From Gordonia desulfuricans NBRC 100010 (GTDB taxonomy: Bacteria > Actinomycetota > Actinomycetes > Mycobacteriales > Mycobacteriaceae), in assembly GCF_001485495.1 (NCBI RefSeq), contig NZ_BCNF01000005.1, positions 1 to 33,648 of the forward strand: 33,648 bases of DNA. Reading direction: 5' to 3'. The notes under the pieces are model-generated. The model had not been told where the DNA came from. It made no database searches and worked only from the letters and a program-made list of their open reading frames with translations. The first letter of the stretch is position 1. Every line of letters begins with the position of its first letter. Positions 26,072-33,648 of this stretch are shown here, one piece after another. Made by a program: the position numbers and the translations under genes.

Positions 26072-26731
26072 GTGTCGTACCTCCTTCGGGTCTATCTCCA
26101 GGACCGGCCGGGCAGCCTCGGGCTGCTCGCCGTCCAGCTCGGTTCGGTCGGCGCCGACATCCTGTCCCTCGAGGTGGTCGAACGCGGTGATGGCTATGCG
26201 GTCGACGATCTCGTGGTGGAGGTCGCGCCCGGCTCGCTACCCGATGCCCTGATCACCGCGGCCGAGAAGGTCAAGGGTGTGCGGGTGGATTCGATCCGGC
26301 CGTACGCCGGTGTCCTCGACACCCATCGCGAACTCGAACTCGTCGACCAGGTCGCCACCGCCGGCGACGACCGGCTGCAGGTCCTGGTCGACAACGCCCC
26401 GCGTGTGCTGCGCGTGTCGTGGGCGACGGTGATCACCGACTCCTCCGGCGGTGTGCTGCAGCTGTTCGGCAGTTCGGGTGCCCCCGAAACCCAGCTGACC
26501 ACCGTCGACTGGTTGCCACTGGCGCGCGCCGTGCAGTTCGATCCGGAGTCCGACTGGGTGCCCGGCACCTGGCAGGACATGGACACCCGGCTGGCGGCGG
26601 CACCACTGGGCGACGGCGCCAAGGCGATCCTGCTCGGCCGCATCGGCGGACCCGATTTCCGGCCGTCGGAGATCGCCCGTCTGGGCTATCTCGCCGGGAT
26701 CGTCAGCACGGTGCTGCGCGCCGAGAACTGA
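26072..26731 (+). CDS. ACT-domain protein, Rv3013-like
   Basis: 219 residues. An N-terminal ACT domain (about 3-72) starts YLLRVYLQDRPGSLGLLAVQLGSVGADILSLEVVERGDGYAVDDLVVEV; the remainder (about 85-219) is a conserved actinobacterial region with no known fold assigned by eye, ending GYLAGIVSTVLRAEN. It corresponds to M. tuberculosis Rv3013, located between gatC and ligA. ACT domains bind small ligands, usually amino acids, so an amino-acid-sensing role is plausible but unproven. GTG 26072 is chosen because GACAAT (26059-26064) ends 7 nt upstream. Confidence 0.87.
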   Translation: MSYLLRVYLQDRPGSLGLLAVQLGSVGADILSLEVVERGDGYAVDDLVVEVAPGSLPDALITAAEKVKGVRVDSIRPYAGVLDTHRELELVDQVATAGDDRLQVLVDNAPRVLRVSWATVITDSSGGVLQLFGSSGAPETQLTTVDWLPLARAVQFDPESDWVPGTWQDMDTRLAAAPLGDGAKAILLGRIGGPDFRPSEIARLGYLAGIVSTVLRAEN

Positions 26732-26779
26732 CGTGCGCAGCCCTTGTCCCGCGCCGGTACCGGGCGGGACAATGCGCAG

Positions 26780-27754
26780 ATGACCACGATCACCCTGGTC
26801 CGCGGCGACATCACCCGGCAGAGCGTCGACGCCATCGTCAATGCCGCCAACTCCTCGCTGCTCGGCGGCGGGGGCGTCGACGGTGCGATCCACCGCCGGG
26901 GCGGTCCGGCGGTCCTCGCCGAATGCCGTCACCTGCGCGAGACGCGCTATGCCGACGGACTCCCACCGGGCCACGCGGTGGCCACCACCGCCGAAGACCT
27001 CGATGCCCGCTGGGTGATCCACACGGTGGGACCGGTGTTCTCGGCATCCGACGACCGCTCGGCCACGCTCGCCTCGTGCTATCGGCGCTCGCTGCGCGTC
27101 GCCGACGAACTCGGTGCCAGGTCGGTGGCATTTCCGGCGATCTCCACCGGGGTGTACGGCTGGCCGATCGACGACGGTGCACGGATCGCCGTCGAGACCG
27201 TCCATGCCACACCGACATCGGTCACCGACGTCCGGTTCGTCCTGTTCGACGAGCGGGCGTTCCCGCGTTCGTCGTGGTGGTCGACTGAACGCCATCGGGC
27301 TGGGAACGCCTCCTCGGCGGTGAACTCCCTTGTCGAGGAACGTCATTCGCGAATGGTCATGCGGGCGATCTTCTCACCGTCGACGGTGAAGGTGAAGGTC
27401 GACGGTCCGTTGAAGCCGTCACCGCCGACCGTGGCGATGACCACCACGTCGTCGCCGGTCGCGCTCACCGAGGTCACCTCGAGGGTGACGTTCTTGCCGA
27501 GGTACTCGGCATCGCTCCAGCGGGTGATGGCCGCGAGCCCGCCGAAGACCCGACCCCAGTCGTCAACGGCACCGTCGGGGGTGAAGGAACCCAGGAAGGC
27601 CTGCAGGTCACCGGCATTGGTGGCGTCGATCGACGCCCGGACGGGTTCGGGAAGTGATGTGGTCATGACAAATGGTCTCCGTTCCGGTCAGCGGTCTCCG
27701 TTCCGGGTCAGCGGGTGGTGTAGCCACCGTTGGCGAACAGGGTCTGCCCGGTGA
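26780..27754 (+). CDS. Macro-domain protein, 3' end apparently frameshifted
   Basis: The macro domain (ADP-ribose/O-acetyl-ADP-ribose hydrolase type) spans about residues 1-162: LVRGDITRQSVDAIVNAANSSLLGGGGVDGAIHRRGG at the N-terminus and the diphosphate loop FPAISTGVYGWP. After VRFVLFDERAF (about 27265) the frame departs from the family. Adding one base after that TTC restores AAFVVVVD and a stop at 27286-27288, giving 169 residues, the normal length. As written, the frame instead runs on to 27754, entirely antisense to the NTF2-like gene, and that tail is unlikely to be functional. ATG 26780 follows GACAAT by 6 nt (leaderless). The lesion may be a real deletion or a base-calling error. Confidence 0.75.
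   Translation: MTTITLVRGDITRQSVDAIVNAANSSLLGGGGVDGAIHRRGGPAVLAECRHLRETRYADGLPPGHAVATTAEDLDARWVIHTVGPVFSASDDRSATLASCYRRSLRVADELGARSVAFPAISTGVYGWPIDDGARIAVETVHATPTSVTDVRFVLFDERAFPRSSWWSTERHRAGNASSAVNSLVEERHSRMVMRAIFSPSTVKVKVDGPLKPSPPTVAMTTTSSPVALTEVTSRVTFLPRYSASLQRVMAASPPKTRPQSSTAPSGVKEPRKACRSPALVASIDARTGSGSDVVMTNGLRSGQRSPFRVSGWCSHRWRTGSAR
27343..27666 (-). CDS. NTF2-like (SnoaL-type) small protein
   Basis: 107 residues with the NTF2-fold pattern: PVRASIDATNAGDLQAFLGSFTPDGAVDDWGRVFGG, then a strand-rich half ending TFTFTVDGEKIARMTIRE. Members are small-molecule isomerases, cyclases or binding proteins; substrate is not predictable here. ATG with GGAGACC about 10 bp upstream. It follows the SDR gene by 41 bp on the same strand and is probably co-transcribed. 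The opposite strand is open because of the frameshifted macro gene, but family resemblance supports this strand. Confidence 0.83.
   Translation of the reverse strand: MTTSLPEPVRASIDATNAGDLQAFLGSFTPDGAVDDWGRVFGGLAAITRWSDAEYLGKNVTLEVTSVSATGDDVVVIATVGGDGFNGPSTFTFTVDGEKIARMTIRE
27674..27712. repeat. Tandem duplication across the SDR stop and NTF2-gene ribosome site
   Basis: ggtctccgttccggtcagc (27674-27692) is repeated as ggtctccgttccgggtcagc (27693-27712), one base longer. On the minus strand each copy holds a TGA and a GGAG, so the intergenic region has two Shine-Dalgarno copies in a row; only the copy nearer the ATG is well placed. Confidence 0.8.
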
Positions 27755-28502
27755 TCCAGTGTCCCTCGGTGGCGAGGAAGGTGACGATCGGTGCGATGTC
27801 CTCGATTCGGGTCAGGCGGTTGCCCATCGCCTGCGACTTGTGGAACTCGACACGTTCGGGGGTCTCCTGGGGATAGAAGAAGGGAGTGTCCATGGGTCCG
27901 GGTGCGACCGCGGTCACCGAGATGCCGCGCGGCGCGAATTCCTTGGCCGCAGCGCGGGTGAAGTGCTCGACCGGACTCTTGGAGCCCGCGTAGGTGGCAT
28001 ACCCGTCGGTGAAGGCGGCCAGCAGCGAGGTGACGATGGTGATCACCGATCCGTTGTCGGACAGCTGCTTTCCCGCTTCCTGCAGGAAGAAGAAGGCCGC
28101 CTTGGCGTTGATGTCGAACATCGCGTCGTAGTCGGCCTCGCCGGTCTCGACGATCGGGGTGCGCAGCACCTTGCCGACGGTGTTGACCGCGATGTCCACC
28201 GCACCGAAGGCCGCGACCGCCTCGTCGAACAACGCGGCGACGGCGGCGGGTCGGGTGAGATCGCCGGCCACTGCGATCGCGCGACCGCCCGCCGCCTCGA
28301 TCTCGGCGACCGTCTTCTCGGCGTCAGGACGCGAGGTCTCGCCGTGGTGATGGACGACGACCGCGGCGCCGAGCGCAGCGAGATCGCGCGAGATCAGGCC
28401 GCCGAGGTTCTTCGCCCCTGCCGCGACCACCGCGGTCCTGCCGTGCAGGTCGCGCGCGGCGGTCGGGGATGCTGTGGGGTTTGTAGCCGTGGACTCGGTC
28501 AT
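27708..28502 (-). CDS. Short-chain dehydrogenase/reductase (SDR)
   Basis: NAD(P)-dependent oxidoreductase, 264 residues from ATG 28502, with GAAAGGA 7 bp upstream. The Rossmann start GRTAVVAAGAKNLGGLISRDLA has Ala where classical SDRs have Thr in TGxxxGxG, and the loop is GAKNLGG. NTVG is the structural Asn block; the catalytic Ser is in IVTS and the YAGSK motif supplies Tyr and Lys. The C-terminus ITGQTLFANGGYTTR is typical of FabG-like SDRs. Substrate unknown. Likely regulated by the divergent LysR-type gene at 28665. Confidence 0.9.
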   Translation of the reverse strand: MTESTATNPTASPTAARDLHGRTAVVAAGAKNLGGLISRDLAALGAAVVVHHHGETSRPDAEKTVAEIEAAGGRAIAVAGDLTRPAAVAALFDEAVAAFGAVDIAVNTVGKVLRTPIVETGEADYDAMFDINAKAAFFFLQEAGKQLSDNGSVITIVTSLLAAFTDGYATYAGSKSPVEHFTRAAAKEFAPRGISVTAVAPGPMDTPFFYPQETPERVEFHKSQAMGNRLTRIEDIAPIVTFLATEGHWITGQTLFANGGYTTR

Positions 28503-28627
28503 GTCTTTGTCCTTTCCGATTCGTGGGAGTCGGCGGTGGACGGTGGTCGGAAAGACGCCGCCGACTCGGGCACCGGTCGTGTGGTGCTTCACGTCCGAGG
28601 CTACGAACAGAAAAGATCAATTTCCAA

Positions 28628-28639
28628 CGAAACGTTTCG
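28628..28639. promoter_or_regulatory. Palindrome in the SDR / LysR divergent region
   Basis: CGAAACGTTTCG is a perfect 12-bp palindrome in an unusually A/T-rich stretch (about 28605-28660). It lies 14 bp upstream of the likely LysR-gene (-10) TACTGT (28653-28658) and 126 bp from the SDR start. It may be an operator bound by the LysR protein. Confidence 0.45.
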
Positions 28640-28664
28640 CAATAACATCAAGTACTGTTTGTGC

Positions 28665-31704
<3,040 letters not shown>

Positions 31705-32691
31705 TCAGGTGAATGCGGGGATGACCTTCTCGGCGAAGAGGGTGGCACCGGTCTCGTCGTAGGCGAGATCGACGAAGTTCGTGATCGCATAGGCGAGTCC
31801 GAGGTCGGCGACCTGCGTCAGCCGTTCGGTGATCTGCTCGACGGTGCCGACCAGCCATCCGCCCCGAAGTGTCTCGGAGAACCGCTGTGCGGCTTCGGCC
31901 GGGACCAGCCGCCGGTAGTGGGCGTCGATCCAGTCGAGTTTGTCGGCGACGTCCTGCTCGGTCTCGCCGATCACCACGTTGTAGTTCGACGATCGGGTGA
32001 TCTCGCCGAAGTCGCGTCCGAGGTCCTTGGCATGCTCGGCGAGAATCGCCGACTTGTGAGCGAATCCCTCGGGGGTGCCGTCGAAATTGGTGTACTGGGC
32101 GTACTTTGCGGCGATCCGCAGGGTCTTGCGTTCACCGCCACCGGCGATCCACAGCGGGATTCCGTTCTCCTGCAACGGCAGCGGCTGTACGATCGCGCCG
32201 TCGACCTGATAAATATCGCCGTCGAGGGTCGCCGTACCGTCCCGCCATGCCTGGCGGAAGATCTGCACACCCTCGTCGAGAGCCTTCAACCGCTCCCCCG
32301 CCGAGGGGAAGCCGTATCCGTAGGCCCGCCACTCGTGCTCGTACCAGCCTGCGCCGATCCCCATCTCGACACGGCCACCGGAGACGTGGTCGACCGTCGC
32401 GGCCACCTTCGCCAGGTAGGCGGGGTTGCGGTAGGCGATGCAGGTGCACATCTGGCCGAGCCGGATGCGATCGGTCGTCGCCGCGAACGCCGACATCAGC
32501 GTCCACGCCTCGTGGGTGGCCTCGGTGGTGGGTGCGGGAACGGTGTGGAAGTGGTCGTACACCCACAGCGATGTCCACGGTCCGGCATCGGCGGCCTGCG
32601 CCAGTCGTCTCATCAGCGGCCACTGCTTCGCCGCATCCACGCCGACGAGGTCGAGTCGCCAGCCCTGCGGTATGAAGATCCCGAAGTCCAT
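31705..32691 (-). CDS. LLM-class F420-dependent oxidoreductase
   Basis: 328 residues with a luciferase-like TIM barrel: MDFGIFIPQGWRLDL start, LWVYDHFHTVP, RIRLGQMCTCIAYRNPAYLAKVAATVDHVSGGRVEMGIGAGWYEHEWRAYGY, and GIPLWIAGGGERKTL. These are typical of the F420-using LLM group of Mycobacteriales, acting on unknown substrates as hydride donors or acceptors. ATG 32691 is chosen because TAACGT (minus, 32699-32704) ends 7 nt upstream and the barrel begins at once; extensions further upstream are not supported. ligA follows on the same strand after 54 bp with its own (-10). Confidence 0.92.
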   Translation of the reverse strand: MDFGIFIPQGWRLDLVGVDAAKQWPLMRRLAQAADAGPWTSLWVYDHFHTVPAPTTEATHEAWTLMSAFAATTDRIRLGQMCTCIAYRNPAYLAKVAATVDHVSGGRVEMGIGAGWYEHEWRAYGYGFPSAGERLKALDEGVQIFRQAWRDGTATLDGDIYQVDGAIVQPLPLQENGIPLWIAGGGERKTLRIAAKYAQYTNFDGTPEGFAHKSAILAEHAKDLGRDFGEITRSSNYNVVIGETEQDVADKLDWIDAHYRRLVPAEAAQRFSETLRGGWLVGTVEQITERLTQVADLGLAYAITNFVDLAYDETGATLFAEKVIPAFT

Positions 32692-32766
32692 TCGATCCAC
32701 GTTATCGGCAACCGGGTCTGCGCACAGCGCATCAGAATCATCGGGAGTCGAACTACTCTCGGACAC

Positions 32767-33150
32767 ATGCCGCATCCGATCATGTTCGACGACGCCGACC
32801 CGTTCCTGGTCCGGGTGCGTGAGATCGCCCTGGCCCTGCCCGACACCACCGAGGTGGTTGCCCACGGCCGGCCCACCTTCCGCTGCGGCAAGATGTTCGG
32901 CAACTACGGCGGCGGCGAGAAGGGCGGCGAGCGGCACGACCAGTCGTTACTGTTCATCCCCGACACCGCCGAGCGCGAGGCCCTGATGGCCGATCCCCGG
33001 TTCTTCCTGCCCGCCTACCTCGGCCCGTACGGCTGGCTGGGCATCCTGCTCGACGACGACACCGACTGGGTCGAGGTGTCCGAGCTGCTGGACGCCAGCT
33101 ACCGGCACGTCGCCCCGAAGCGCTCGATCGCCAAGTTGGACACCCCCTGA
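32767..33150 (+). CDS. MmcQ/YjbR family DNA-binding-like protein
   Basis: 127 residues. The family pattern is visible: an N-terminal helix VREIALALPDTTEVVAHGRPTFRCGKMFGNY, a strand pair QSLLFIPDTAEREALMADPRFFLPAYLGPYGWLGILL and a C-terminal VSELLDASYRHVAPKR. These proteins share a cyclophilin/CyaY-like fold; DNA-binding was suggested for the family but function is open. ATG 32767 follows TACTCT (32754-32759) by 7 nt (leaderless). Divergent from the LLM oxidoreductase with 75 bp between. Confidence 0.88.
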   Translation: MPHPIMFDDADPFLVRVREIALALPDTTEVVAHGRPTFRCGKMFGNYGGGEKGGERHDQSLLFIPDTAEREALMADPRFFLPAYLGPYGWLGILLDDDTDWVEVSELLDASYRHVAPKRSIAKLDTP

Positions 33151-33222
33151 CGCATCGACTCGAAGCAGAGTGATGTCGCAATCACCCATCCACTGGCACA
33201 AGATGATCGAGCCGCACACGAT

Positions 33223-33276
33223 GATTGAGCCGACGCGGAGCGAAGCGACAAGTCGAGTCGAAATCTCCGCCACCCG
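33223..33276 (-). repeat. 54-bp dispersed repeat, copy 1
   Basis: Runs from gattgagccgacgcggag to tctccgccacccg. It differs from copy 2 (33334-33387) at one base (cgAag versus cgCag). The stretch 33151-33222 before it shows no gene; a partial atgatcgagccg at 33211 may be a degenerate start of another copy. Confidence 0.85.
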
Positions 33277-33333
33277 GCCCCGGAAACCGGCCGAGATCAA
33301 CCACCGTGGCTGAACCGGCCACCGGCAAACGAC

Positions 33334-33387
33334 GATTGAGCCGACGCGGAGCGCAGCGACAAGTCGAGTCGAAATCTCCGCCACCCG
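33334..33387 (-). repeat. 54-bp dispersed repeat, copy 2
   Basis: 53 of 54 bases match copy 1, offset 111 bp and in the same orientation. Its reverse complement resembles 151-196 at the left end of the window. No gene lies between the copies. Confidence 0.85.
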
Positions 33388-33431
33388 ACCTCACCACGCA
33401 ACCACCCACACCCCCAGTCACACAACAATTC

Positions 33432-33454
33432 CTGTCACACCCCCCGACTACACT
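33432..33454 (+). promoter_or_regulatory. DNA-damage (PafBC/ClpR-like) type promoter candidate
   Basis: CTGTCA (33432-33437), 11 bp, TACACT (33449-33454). This equals the spacing of the mycobacterial LexA-independent damage promoter (tTGTCRgtg-N8-TAnnnT), with TGTCA and TAnnnT kept and the gtg part changed to cac. Transcription would begin about 30 bp before the ATG at 33493. No LexA box is seen. Confidence 0.5.
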
Positions 33455-33492
33455 GGAACACAAGATCGAACACCACCCGGGGGGGCGACCAC

Positions 33493-33648
33493 ATGACCAC
33501 CAACACCAGCACCGACACCGGCACCAATGTTGAAGTCATGTCGGTGTTCACCCTCACCGACCCGATCACCGATTACACACGCATCCAACACCTTTCCTCC
33601 ACCCACGTCGACACCATCGCCGAAAACCTACAACGCGACGAATACCGA
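33493..33648 (+). CDS. 5' fragment of an unrecognised gene, cut by the window end
   Basis: 52 codons are visible, beginning MTTNTSTDTGTNVEVMSVF; the frame is open to the last base, so the gene continues to the right. The first 15 residues are Thr/Asn-rich and probably disordered; then FTLTDPITDYTRIQHLSSTHVDTIAENL looks helical. Codon use is unlike the neighbours: CTA, ACA, CTT, GTT, CAA and CGA codons occur in this short stretch. A G-run precedes the ATG by about 8 bp in place of a normal Shine-Dalgarno. The damage-type promoter and nearby repeats recall the 13E12/DUF222-HNH genes of actinobacteria, but nothing visible in the protein proves this. Confidence 0.6.
   Translation, partial: MTTNTSTDTGTNVEVMSVFTLTDPITDYTRIQHLSSTHVDTIAENLQRDEYR

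Noticed and set aside
33432..33492. LexA (SOS) box near the last gene
   Set aside because: Only a single TCGAAC half-site (33466 region) occurs; the facing GTTCGA half is missing.

Overview
The window is GC-rich actinobacterial DNA. Gene content and order point to the Mycobacteriales, most likely Gordonia or a close relative. Much of it follows the Mycobacterium tuberculosis block from leuB to ligA: leuB, serA, ilvC, ilvN, ilvB, a CFP6-like gene, a DoxX gene, lppZ, gatB, pfkA, gatA, gatC, an Rv3013-like ACT protein and ligA. Genus assignment is an inference from this layout; no rRNA gene is present to test it.

Left part (1-12.3 kb). Branched-chain amino acid and serine synthesis lie together on the minus strand: ilvB-ilvN (4-bp overlap), ilvC, then serA-leuB (4-bp overlap). 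A secreted trypsin-like protease on the plus strand separates ilvC from serA. ilvB is preceded by a short Leu/Val/Ile-rich leader peptide and a terminator followed by six T residues, the form of a transcription attenuator. On the plus strand follow a PH-domain membrane protein, the magnesium channel mgtE and ilvD, which supplies the dihydroxyacid dehydratase step missing from ilvBNC.

Middle part (12.3-25.1 kb). A DoxX membrane protein and lipoprotein lppZ are divergent. A nine-unit 21-bp tandem repeat array separates lppZ from a voltage-gated-type potassium channel whose own tail is made of pentapeptide repeats. Next come gatB, a small PspC protein, pfkA, a NarL-type two-component system, a phospholipase A2 gene coupled to a membrane alpha/beta hydrolase, and gatC-gatA. 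Relative to M. tuberculosis, the two-component system and lipid-hydrolase pair sit as an insertion between gatA and pfkA.

Right part (25.1-33.65 kb). Short, mostly individually promoted genes: a VOC protein and a YbjQ protein sharing one tiny divergent promoter, an ACT-domain protein, a macro-domain gene with an apparent 3' frameshift, an NTF2-like/SDR pair with a divergent LysR regulator, ligA, an F420-type LLM oxidoreductase and a MmcQ/YjbR protein. The last 500 bases hold two copies of a 54-bp repeat and the start of an unrecognised gene behind a promoter that fits the DNA-damage (PafBC/ClpR-like) layout.

A window-wide regulatory feature is leaderless starts: about sixteen genes have a TAnnnT-like (-10) hexamer 6-8 nt before the start codon and little or no Shine-Dalgarno, while operon-internal and biosynthetic genes (serA, ilvB, ilvD, gatC, gatA, pfkA, SDR, the channel) have clear Shine-Dalgarno sequences. 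Both window ends carry related dispersed repeats in opposite orientation. I see no tRNA, rRNA, CRISPR array, insertion sequence or prophage.
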